From NCBI GenBank assembly GCA_017854855.1, contig JAFMGZ010000022.1, forward strand, positions 1 through 53,930: a DNA stretch of 53,930 bases, written 5' to 3'. Below are positions 1-7,208 of this stretch, piece after piece. Origin of the DNA: Sulfitobacter sp. (GTDB lineage: Bacteria > Pseudomonadota > Alphaproteobacteria > Rhodobacterales > Rhodobacteraceae). The stretch's first letter is position 1, and each line of letters starts with the position of its first letter. The position numbers were made by a program, and so were the translations under genes. Under the pieces are notes generated by a model. It worked only from the letters and a program-made list of their open reading frames with translations. It was not told the DNA's origin and searched no databases.

Positions 1-86
1 AACAGCCGGTAGCCGTTGCGCAGGCCTGTGCCGTGCCAGCCCGACGCAAACACCCGGCATTCGCGACGGGGTTAGGTGCAGCCATT

Positions 87-100
87 CTGACATAGATCAA
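87..100. promoter_or_regulatory. Fnr/Dnr-type box upstream of the PepSY gene
   Basis: CTGACATAGATCAA matches the Crp/Fnr-family half-site pattern TTGAY-N4-RTCAA, with a perfect right half and a one-base-off left half. It lies 68 bases ahead of the PepSY gene start. Confidence rests mainly on nine similar sites in the next 20 kb. Confidence 0.45.
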
Positions 101-167
101 CTTTGGGCCTTTGGCGTCCGGTATTGAGGCAGTAGTGCCACGCCGGTTCAACGCCCAAGGAGATACC

Positions 168-527
168 ATGTACCACAATGTCATCCTGCCCGCCGTAATC
201 TCAGTGCTGCTGGCTGCTCCTGCAGTCGCCATTGAGCCCACATTGGGTGCTAGACTGGGCACAAGCATGGTGGATATATCTGCCGCCCTGTCAGCCGATG
301 GATATGAAATGACCAGTTTCGCACAGGCGGGCGAACGGATCGAAATTCAGGCTGTCAAAGGGGGCGCAAGGCATGAGGTCAGCATTGACGCAAGATCAGG
401 TGAGGTCGTCAACCATGCGCGCACGCCCCGTCAGATGGACGTCTATGCCAGCAAGAATGGCCATCGCTGGCAGTTGAATTTCGACCCACGGACAGGAAAT
501 ATCCTGCGGATCAAAGCGGGGGATTGA
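168..527 (+). CDS. small secreted PepSY-domain protein
   Basis: A 119-residue protein. The start at 168 follows an AGGAG-like ribosome binding site (AAGGAGATACC) and begins a clear signal peptide with a hydrophobic stretch ending APAVA, so the mature protein is about 100 residues in the periplasm. The mature part alternates short beta strands and one helix and has the pattern of PepSY domains, including a final segment in which RWQLNFD is followed by TGNILRI. PepSY domains often inhibit or chaperone exported proteases or sit in redox membrane proteins; the partner here is unknown. A reading frame extends upstream to 111 but lacks a ribosome binding site. The gene converges on the lipid-modifying gene downstream. 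Confidence 0.75.
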   Translation: MYHNVILPAVISVLLAAPAVAIEPTLGARLGTSMVDISAALSADGYEMTSFAQAGERIEIQAVKGGARHEVSIDARSGEVVNHARTPRQMDVYASKNGHRWQLNFDPRTGNILRIKAGD

Positions 528-612
528 TCAAGGCGTTTTGGGAAACACGCCCATAAGACCGGCAGCTGTTGCACCCATTATCCCCTCGCTTTCGCATCGG
601 GTACCGCGGGCT

Positions 613-637
613 GAACAGGTGGGTTTCAGGCCTGTTC
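613..637. terminator. stem-loop between convergent genes
   Basis: GAACAGG and CCTGTTC form a perfect 7-base-pair stem around an 11-base loop, followed by a short AT-rich run. It lies between the convergent PepSY and cfa genes, so it could end transcription of either. The T-tract is weak. Confidence 0.4.
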
Positions 638-659
638 GTGTCGTAATTTTCGGCCCCGA

Positions 660-1898
660 TTACTCTGCGGCCTGCGACAGTCGCGGCGATTGCGATCCGC
701 CATAAAGATAGTCGCGTGTCAGTGGCACCGCATCCAGGCGGCGAGATATCTGGAACTGGAAAACCGCCTGCCGTCCGAACCGAAAGGTCTGTTCACAGGC
801 AACCAGGTAAAACCGCCACATGCGGACGAACCGGTCATCATAGATCTCTGCGGCTTGTTCACTATTGGCCTGAAACCTGTCGAACCAGTGCCGCAGGGTC
901 ATGGCATAGTGCAGCCGCAGGCATTCAACATCATCCAGCCACAGGTTTGCATTCTCTATTGCCGGCAGTACCTCGGACATCGCCGGAACATAGCCGCCGG
1001 GGAAGATGTATCTTGATATCCACGGGTTGGTTGCATCAGGCGGGGCGCTGCGCCCGATGGTATGGATCAACGCAATACCATCGTGCGACAGCAGGTTCTT
1101 CACGGTCTGAAAAAAGGTGTCGTAATGCGGCAGGCCCACATGTTCGAACATGCCGACGGACACGATCCGGTCAAAAGGTCCGCTGACATGGCGGTAATCG
1201 CACAGCTGAAATTTGACGCGATCCGACAGCCCCTCCTTATCGGCGCGCGTGGTCGCGACGCGATGCTGTTCTTGTGACAGCGTGACACCCAGAACATCGA
1301 CGCCATAGTCGCGCGCAAGGCTCAGCGCCATGCCACCCCAACCGCAGCCGATATCCAGAACACGCATTCCGGGCTCCAACAAAAGCTTGGACGCGATATG
1401 GGCCTTCTTGTGCGTCTGTGCCTGCTCAAGCGTGTCACCGGGGTGTTTGAAATAGGCGCAGGAATATTGCCGGTCCCGGTCGAGAAACAGTTCGTACAAT
1501 GCGCCGGACAGATCGTAGTGATGCGCGACATTGCGTTTGGCGGCAGAGGCAAAATTGTTCTGATCAATCCGCCGTCGTAGAACCCGGATCATGTTGACAG
1601 CGCGCATCCACCACACCGGCCTGCCTGCCTTGAAGTTTCGCACGACGATTTCCAGCAAACCATGCAGATCATCGTCGTCGATCACAATCTCTGCGTTCAT
1701 ATAGCCTTCGCCCAGGGCCAGTTCCGGGTTCAGGATCAGACGCGAGATGATGCGGGGGTGCGTCAGCCGAACTGAAACGAGACGGCCATTTCCATCGCCC
1801 AGAAAGACGATGCTTTGGTCTGGCAGATGCAATCTGATGTTTCCTTCGCGCAGAAGGACCCTCAGATTTCTGACGAGCAGGTTTTGCAGCACGGGCAT
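660..1898 (-). CDS. cfa: cyclopropane-fatty-acyl-phospholipid synthase
   Basis: A 412-residue SAM-dependent enzyme that adds a methylene bridge to unsaturated acyl chains of membrane phospholipids, a classic stationary-phase and acid-stress change. The SAM-binding glycine motif VLDIGCGWGG lies near residue 180. It is followed by family features: the phrase VGMFEHVG, a SRYIFPGGYVP segment and the C-terminal MTLRHWFDRF region. The N-terminal ~110 residues are the lipid-binding extension. A perfect Fnr-type palindrome lies 49 bases upstream of the start, pointing to oxygen-dependent control. The start at 1898 has GAGG very close to the ATG. Length is normal for the family. Confidence 0.92.
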   Translation of the reverse strand: MPVLQNLLVRNLRVLLREGNIRLHLPDQSIVFLGDGNGRLVSVRLTHPRIISRLILNPELALGEGYMNAEIVIDDDDLHGLLEIVVRNFKAGRPVWWMRAVNMIRVLRRRIDQNNFASAAKRNVAHHYDLSGALYELFLDRDRQYSCAYFKHPGDTLEQAQTHKKAHIASKLLLEPGMRVLDIGCGWGGMALSLARDYGVDVLGVTLSQEQHRVATTRADKEGLSDRVKFQLCDYRHVSGPFDRIVSVGMFEHVGLPHYDTFFQTVKNLLSHDGIALIHTIGRSAPPDATNPWISRYIFPGGYVPAMSEVLPAIENANLWLDDVECLRLHYAMTLRHWFDRFQANSEQAAEIYDDRFVRMWRFYLVACEQTFRFGRQAVFQFQISRRLDAVPLTRDYLYGGSQSPRLSQAAE

Positions 1899-1946
1899 AT
1901 CCTCGACAAGGCCCCTCGTGTCTAGCGCAGGCGCTCAGGATGCCAA

Positions 1947-1960
1947 TTGATCGTCATCAA
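1947..1960. promoter_or_regulatory. perfect Fnr box upstream of cfa
   Basis: TTGATCGTCATCAA is an exact match to TTGAT-N4-ATCAA, the consensus for Fnr-type regulators. It lies between the end of the Usp-like gene and the start of cfa, both on the minus strand. Confidence 0.7.
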
Positions 1961-2044
1961 TCCAATCTGATCCGAATTGCGCGGGTAGGGCGCACCCAGG
2001 TTAGTGGACGGGATGGGGCGATGGTGCTGTGCCGTGCGCAGGCG

Positions 2045-2830
2045 TCAGGCCGCGCCGGTATCCGGTGCGGGTGGTATCTGTGTCGTGTGTTCAACAAGAC
2101 GGGTCGCCAGCACCGTGCCAAAGACGAACACCGGGCAGCGCGCGACCTCTATCAGGCGCTGCAACTGCTGGTAGGTCTGCACCGGGCCAAGCGATAGATC
2201 CACCAGCACCGCCTGCGCATTGAGCCGTGCCAATTGCGCAAGAGCCTGGTCGAGCGTGGCATATTTTTGCCCGTTGGATGTTGTGGCATCGGGTGTCTGG
2301 CGGGTTTTCTTGTTCACGGTCAGCACAATCCTGTCAGCCGCCAGATGGGCAGACAGCAGCTTTGACATTTCCATCATCGGGCCGTCGGTGGCATTCGAGG
2401 CGTTCAGCAACACGACCTTGCCTGCGACCGGATGCAGATTGCGATGGGCGAAAACCAGAATATCCCACGCCCTTGCCATGTTCAGGCCGGTTTGAACAAG
2501 GTCTCCGGTATCGCGTTCGAAGGTCCAGGGGGTGCCTGCGTCGTCAGCCAGCCGGGCCAGGGATTGCTTGAACGCCCGCGCGTCTGCCTCAATCAACGTA
2601 CGGATTTGCGACAGGGTGGGTGCCAGTGCAACCGTGCCACTGGGCGTCACGATCCGTTGGTTCGGAAGCGCGCAGATCGCAAGCGAGGCCGTGTCCTCCA
2701 CCAAGACACCGCCGATGTTTGGGCGCAGATTGCGGACCAACCGGCTGAGAAGGTTCAATGCCGCCCTTGCGTCAACGAATGAACTTGCCCCGATGAGGAT
2801 GCGGGTGCCGCTGGAGGGGGGGTGGTTCAT
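2045..2830 (-). CDS. Usp-fold-like protein of unknown function
   Basis: A 261-residue soluble protein I cannot name precisely. The opening (RILIGASSFVDARAAL followed by GGVLVED) resembles the first strand and helix of universal stress protein domains. A second similar unit starts near residue 135 (GKVVLLNASNATDGPMM), suggesting a degenerate tandem Usp-like fold. No ATP-binding G-x2-G-x9-G motif is visible, so nucleotide binding may be lost. Its start overlaps the stop of the Lon-like protease gene by four bases, indicating translational coupling; it is the last gene of a BON, Lon-like, Usp-like operon. Function is inferred only from stress-gene context. Confidence 0.6.
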   Translation of the reverse strand: MNHPPSSGTRILIGASSFVDARAALNLLSRLVRNLRPNIGGVLVEDTASLAICALPNQRIVTPSGTVALAPTLSQIRTLIEADARAFKQSLARLADDAGTPWTFERDTGDLVQTGLNMARAWDILVFAHRNLHPVAGKVVLLNASNATDGPMMEMSKLLSAHLAADRIVLTVNKKTRQTPDATTSNGQKYATLDQALAQLARLNAQAVLVDLSLGPVQTYQQLQRLIEVARCPVFVFGTVLATRLVEHTTQIPPAPDTGAA

Positions 2831-5295
2831 TTGTATTCTTCCCGGGTGTCGTCCTGATCCGTACGTGCGCCGAACCGGCGGCGGGTTTCGGCAAATTCAT
2901 GCAGTCGCGCTTCGACCAGGGCGTTGATGCTGTTTTGGGGGAAGGCACCATTTCGACCGCGCTTTCCGGCGGGCCGACCAGTCAGTATGGTGATCCCTTC
3001 GTCAATGGTCTTGACCGGAATGACCCTGAATTGACCAGCCTTGGCCGCGTGGACAACGTCGGGGCGCAACATCAGGTGATCGATGTTCGACACCGGTATC
3101 AAAACGCCCTGTTCACCGGTCAACCGGCGCGCCTTGCACAGATCAAAAAAACCTTCGATCTTTTCGTTCACGCCGCCGATCGCCTGAACCTCGCCATTCT
3201 GGTTCACGGACCCCGTGACGGCAAGGCCCTGTCGGATCGGGACACCTGACAGCGCGGACAGCAGCGCATAAAGTTCGGTGGACGACGCACTGTCCCCATC
3301 GACACCGCCATAGCTTTGTTCAAACACCAGGCTGGCATGCAGCGATACGGGCACATCCAGCGCATAATTGGCCGCCAGATAGGCGCTGAGTATCAGCACG
3401 CCCTTGGAATGGAGCGGACCGCCCAGTTCCACCTCGCGCTCAATGTCGATCAGCTTGCCAGATCCCATGCGCACGCGTGCGGTGATCCGCGACGGCCTGC
3501 CAAAATGGTGATGACCGATCCCGATCACGGATAGCCCGTTCACCTGGCCGACTGCCTCTCCTGCCGTGTCGATCAGAACGGTCTTGCGGGTCATTGCCTC
3601 TTGCATGCGGTCCTTGATGCGCGAGGCGCGGCGATCGGCCTCCTGGATGGCTTGCTGGACATGCGCGTCCGACACGAATTTCTGCTTGGCCTTGCCGGCA
3701 TAGTGGTCCGCCTCCCGCGTGACATCGGCAAGCATCCCGATCTGCAGGGTGAATTTCCTTGAATCATCAGCCAACCGGACCGCGTGGTCCAGTAGCGCCG
3801 CAACAGCCTCGGCCGTCAGGGGCCGCAGGTTTTCCTTTTTGGCGTAAGAAAGAATTGACTGCGCCAACAGCCGTGTATTTTTGGGCGAGCGGTCCAAGTC
3901 ATCTTCGAAATCAGCCTGTAGCTTGAACAGCTCGCCAAACTCCGGGTCAAGCAAGAGCAGCAACATGTGCAACCTTCGGTCGCCGATCAGGACGATACGG
4001 ATATCAAGCGGAATAGGGTCTGGTTCCAACGTGGTGGTGGAGGCCAGGCTTAACCGGTCAGCCAGCGAGGCGATTGTGATGGACTGGCTTTGCAGGCACC
4101 GCTTGAGCGCGTCCCAGGCGAAGGGTTCAGTCAAGAGCCGATGGGCATCCAGAACCAGATAGCCACCGTTTGCGCTGTGCAGGGCACCGGGTTTGATCAA
4201 TGTGAAATTGGTCGCCAGCGTGCCCATCTCTGAGATATGTTCGATCCGCCCCGTCAGATGATTAAGGGATGGCAGGTCTTCTGTGATCACGGGTGCGGCA
4301 TGTTCGCCTGTGTCATGGGTGACCATGATGTTGATGCTGTAGCGGTCAAAGTGAGGATCACGATGATACTTTCGGATCGCTTCGGGAAAGGGTCCGTTGT
4401 TCGAGTTCGTCTTGGACAGCAGAAACAGTTCAGCGTTTGATATCATGTCCAGCCGCACCTGTTCGAGGTAGTCGGCGACAGTGGCGATCTGGGCAAATTC
4501 CTTTGCAACTTCCTCAACGCGGTGCGTCACGACACGTTCGGCCATTGAGGCATGTAATGTTTCGATCTGTTGGCGGTGTTCCTTTTCCAGCTGCGGTCCA
4601 TGTCGAAGGACGCGGGCAAGATGTTCCTGAAGACGTTCAATCTTCTTGTCGATTTCCTCTTTGCGTTCCGGCGGCAGGGTTTCATAGACGTCAGGCTTGA
4701 TCGGTTTTCCATCGACCAGAGCGGCCAGCATGAAACCCATGGGCGTCCGCAAAAGTGCGACGTCTTCTTCTTTCACTTTCTCGGCAAATTCGGCAATTGG
4801 TTCTTCGTGCCGCTGCCCGAATTCTTCCTCAATCGCGCGTCTTTGGGTCTGGTATTCCTCGGATTCGAAAAGCGCCGGAATTTCGATGGCCAGATCATCC
4901 ACAAGGTTCTGCATCGCGGTGCGCAGGGTGCCTGCCAATCCTGACGGCAGTTTCATGGCATGTGGTTTATGCGGGGCGTCAAAGTTGTTGATATAGACCC
5001 AGTCGCAAGGTGTTGGCCGCGAAGACGCGGCCTGCGCAAGCAGCCGTGCCACGGTGGTATGTCGTCCTGTCCCCTCTTGGCCCAAGACATAAAGATTGAA
5101 ATCCTTATGGCCAATGTCAGCTGACAGGCGGATTGCATCGACCGCACGACCCTGGCCGACAAGGTCGTGTTCGGCCGGGAAACTATCGGTCGTAACAAAA
5201 CCAAGGGTTTTCGGATCACAGGCCGGGCGCAGCTTTTGGGGTTTCAACCCATCTGGAAGAGCCAGTTTTTCTTGCGCAACCTTCGCCACAGTCAA
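2827..5295 (-). CDS. Lon-like AAA+ protease (AAA_32/LonB-like group)
   Basis: An 822-residue ATP-binding protease-like protein. The nucleotide-binding loop near residue 80 reads GQEGTGRHTT, with Arg where classical Walker A has Lys. A charged helical segment (about 140-275) follows. The C-terminal third is a Lon-type serine protease domain: Ser669 in GDSAS and Lys712 in NEKIEG make the catalytic dyad, 43 residues apart as in canonical Lon. There is no Lon N-terminal substrate domain. The role is probably turnover of damaged proteins in the cytoplasm. It is the middle gene of a three-gene operon behind a TTGAC-N4-GTCAA palindrome at 6137. Family membership is secure, substrate unknown. Confidence 0.85.
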   Translation of the reverse strand: MTVAKVAQEKLALPDGLKPQKLRPACDPKTLGFVTTDSFPAEHDLVGQGRAVDAIRLSADIGHKDFNLYVLGQEGTGRHTTVARLLAQAASSRPTPCDWVYINNFDAPHKPHAMKLPSGLAGTLRTAMQNLVDDLAIEIPALFESEEYQTQRRAIEEEFGQRHEEPIAEFAEKVKEEDVALLRTPMGFMLAALVDGKPIKPDVYETLPPERKEEIDKKIERLQEHLARVLRHGPQLEKEHRQQIETLHASMAERVVTHRVEEVAKEFAQIATVADYLEQVRLDMISNAELFLLSKTNSNNGPFPEAIRKYHRDPHFDRYSINIMVTHDTGEHAAPVITEDLPSLNHLTGRIEHISEMGTLATNFTLIKPGALHSANGGYLVLDAHRLLTEPFAWDALKRCLQSQSITIASLADRLSLASTTTLEPDPIPLDIRIVLIGDRRLHMLLLLLDPEFGELFKLQADFEDDLDRSPKNTRLLAQSILSYAKKENLRPLTAEAVAALLDHAVRLADDSRKFTLQIGMLADVTREADHYAGKAKQKFVSDAHVQQAIQEADRRASRIKDRMQEAMTRKTVLIDTAGEAVGQVNGLSVIGIGHHHFGRPSRITARVRMGSGKLIDIEREVELGGPLHSKGVLILSAYLAANYALDVPVSLHASLVFEQSYGGVDGDSASSTELYALLSALSGVPIRQGLAVTGSVNQNGEVQAIGGVNEKIEGFFDLCKARRLTGEQGVLIPVSNIDHLMLRPDVVHAAKAGQFRVIPVKTIDEGITILTGRPAGKRGRNGAFPQNSINALVEARLHEFAETRRRFGARTDQDDTREEYK

Positions 5296-5424
5296 AGCTC
5301 CGAATGTGTTTCTGAATCACCACAAGGGCGGGTCCGCCGGGCAGATCGGCGATCCTGAGAGATTTGGTGCGTCATGCAGGCAAGCGCAGGTTCCCTCAGG
5401 ATCGCCACAGTCGGTCAGCTCTGA

Positions 5425-6075
5425 TCAGGAGATCTGGATCTGGTCGACCACTGTTGTCACGCCGGGTGCCGACCATGCCGCGTCCTCGGCCAGTTTGCGC
5501 TCGTACCATGCCTTGACGTGTCCTTTCAGCGTGACCTTGCCATCGACGACATCCACGTTGATTTTTGACGCCTCAAGGGTGGCGCTGCGGTGCAGGGCCT
5601 CTGAGATCTTTCGTTTGACATCGAGCTGAGAGGCATGTGGCCGAATGGCGATGGAGTTTGTGACGCCGACCACACCGCGCAACCGCGAGACGTGGTCGCG
5701 GATGTCGGCACGTTGGTATTGCCAGTCCACGGTGCCGGTCAATGTCACGCGGCCATTCTTAACCTCGGCCTTGATGTCATATTTGCGAAAGGTCGTGTTC
5801 CATTCGCACAGATGGGCGATGCGTTCGGCGATATCCTTGTCGTCAATCTGGGTGTCGGAGGGATACTTGATCTTGATCTCCTCAACCACCGCATGCACGC
5901 CTTTGACGCGTTTGGCGGCGTTTATCACCGCCAGTTCCTCAAAATAGCTGTGAACTGTCCCATGCAGGGTGACGGCACCGTCTTTGACGGTGACACCGAT
6001 GTCGGTGGCTTCGACCTTTGGATCAAAGTCGATTTCTTCCAAAATGTCGTCTCTGATTTGTTCGTCACTTCGCAT
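5425..6075 (-). CDS. triple BON-domain protein
   Basis: A 216-residue protein made of three consecutive BON repeats, each about 65-70 residues with the recurring pattern V-x-x-G-x-V-T-L-x-G-x-V followed by a helix and a VxGVxxV strand. BON domains bind phospholipid surfaces or partner proteins and recur in osmotic-stress proteins. No signal peptide is visible, so it is likely cytoplasmic or peripheral. The start at 6075 is chosen because GGGAG lies seven bases upstream; an in-frame extension to 6150 runs into the regulatory palindrome. It is the first gene of the operon with the Lon-like protease. Confidence 0.85.
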   Translation of the reverse strand: MRSDEQIRDDILEEIDFDPKVEATDIGVTVKDGAVTLHGTVHSYFEELAVINAAKRVKGVHAVVEEIKIKYPSDTQIDDKDIAERIAHLCEWNTTFRKYDIKAEVKNGRVTLTGTVDWQYQRADIRDHVSRLRGVVGVTNSIAIRPHASQLDVKRKISEALHRSATLEASKINVDVVDGKVTLKGHVKAWYERKLAEDAAWSAPGVTTVVDQIQIS

Positions 6076-6136
6076 TGTGATTCTCCCGATAGAGGTTGCT
6101 GATCGGCCAAAGATCGCATGGAACGGTCGGTGGCGA

Positions 6137-6150
6137 TTGACCGTCGTCAA
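6137..6150. promoter_or_regulatory. TTGAC-N4-GTCAA palindrome upstream of the BON/Lon operon
   Basis: TTGACCGTCGTCAA is a perfect inverted repeat of the Crp/Fnr-family type, with the C/G variant at the fifth position. It sits 62 bases upstream of the BON gene start and just beyond the 3' end of the DksA-like gene. Confidence 0.6.
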
Positions 6151-6176
6151 TGGGGGATGAGATGCTCAATCAGGTC

Positions 6177-6512
6177 TCACACCGGCCCTTGAGGACCCGC
6201 ATTGGCGCAGTCACGGCACAACATCGTAAAAAGCACCGCATCAAGGCGCGCATCAGAGATATTTTCACCGCATTTGGTGCAGATCCCGTATGTCCCCTTG
6301 TCGATGCGCCCCAATGCAGCGTTCAGCAGATTGAGTTCTTTCAGGCCAGCGCGGCCAACGCTTTCAAGGACTTCATCATCTTCCAGTTCGATGGCCTGAT
6401 CCTCAAGATCGGGATCGGCGGGTTCATCAAGGGCGGCCTCGACTTTTTGCAGACGCCCCTGCAACTCTGCCAGACGGGTCTGGATTTTCTTTTTGTATCT
6501 TTGTGTGTTCAT
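6177..6512 (-). CDS. TraR/DksA-family zinc finger protein
   Basis: A 111-residue protein with an N-terminal coiled coil (about 1-60, acidic near LEDDE) and a C-terminal four-cysteine zinc finger, CTKC then CRDC, the signature of DksA/TraR proteins. Such proteins enter the RNA polymerase secondary channel and tune transcription with ppGpp. It is shorter than E. coli DksA and closer to the short DksA-like paralogs of alphaproteobacteria. The start at 6512 follows GGGGA; an upstream in-frame extension lacks a binding site. It lies downstream of the glycine-zipper gene on the same strand, probably co-transcribed. Confidence 0.82.
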   Translation of the reverse strand: MNTQRYKKKIQTRLAELQGRLQKVEAALDEPADPDLEDQAIELEDDEVLESVGRAGLKELNLLNAALGRIDKGTYGICTKCGENISDARLDAVLFTMLCRDCANAGPQGPV

Positions 6513-6576
6513 GGGTCGTTTCCCCGAGTGTAAATTTGACATCCAAAGCAGGCAGCAGTCGAAAGATGGCTGCCGG

Positions 6577-7050
6577 TTAGCCAACGATCCGCCATGTGCC
6601 GTCTGGTTGACGGCAGGCAATTCCGGTTCCTATGGCGCGTCGTCCGTTGACCGTGATGGTCTGCCGGTACTCGCGGCAATACCGCCCCGAGGCTGAAACA
6701 CCTTCGCGCAATGGGGTGACGGTTCCGAAATTTCCCGACAGTGCGTTGTTCCAGCGGATCGTTTCGCCAATGTCTGCCCTATGGGCCACACGGATCGCCT
6801 CGTTTGCGCGCTGCCGGTCTGCGCCGTCCATGGACTTGCCGATCTCGCTGCCGATCAGCGCGCCGATCAGAACCCCGGCACCGGTTGCCACCAGTCTGCC
6901 GTCGCCGCGCCCGAACTGAGCGCCCAGCAAACCGCCAAGCACAGCACCGGTCATGCCCCCTGTTGTCTCTCTTGGGCCGTAGTCTGTCGGTGTGCAGGCG
7001 GCAGAAAGGCCAAGTGCGACAGCGGTGATCAGATGCGATGAACGGGCCAT
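6577..7050 (-). CDS. glycine-zipper outer-membrane lipoprotein (17 kDa antigen / RT0821-like)
   Basis: A 157-residue lipoprotein. The signal peptide ends in the lipobox LSAAC, so Cys is lipidated. The following segment is rich in small residues (GGMTGAVLGGLLGAQFGRG and then TGAGVLIGALIG), a glycine-zipper hairpin that inserts in membranes. The C-terminal part (CREYRQTITVNGRR then CRQPDGTWRIV) matches the surface-antigen tail of this family, with two cysteines. The start at 7050 follows GGAG. It is divergent from the P-type ATPase gene and shares the Fnr box at 7109. It probably affects envelope integrity. Confidence 0.8.
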   Translation of the reverse strand: MARSSHLITAVALGLSAACTPTDYGPRETTGGMTGAVLGGLLGAQFGRGDGRLVATGAGVLIGALIGSEIGKSMDGADRQRANEAIRVAHRADIGETIRWNNALSGNFGTVTPLREGVSASGRYCREYRQTITVNGRRAIGTGIACRQPDGTWRIVG

Positions 7051-7108
7051 GGGAGGTCTCCGATTTAGGGCCAATGGTCAAACATCCCACAGGGTCGCCG
7101 CCTGACTA

Positions 7109-7122
7109 TTGATCCGTATCAA
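7109..7122. promoter_or_regulatory. perfect Fnr box in a divergent promoter region
   Basis: TTGATCCGTATCAA matches the Fnr consensus exactly. It lies between the divergent glycine-zipper (start 7050) and cation ATPase (start 7209) genes, about 59 and 87 bases from the two start codons, so it could serve both. Confidence 0.7.
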
Positions 7123-7208
7123 TCTGGTTTTCAGACATCATGACAATCAATGACCCGACCAACATGATATGCGCCTGATTGCTGCGCCTGTCCGTTCAAG
7201 GATCGCAA

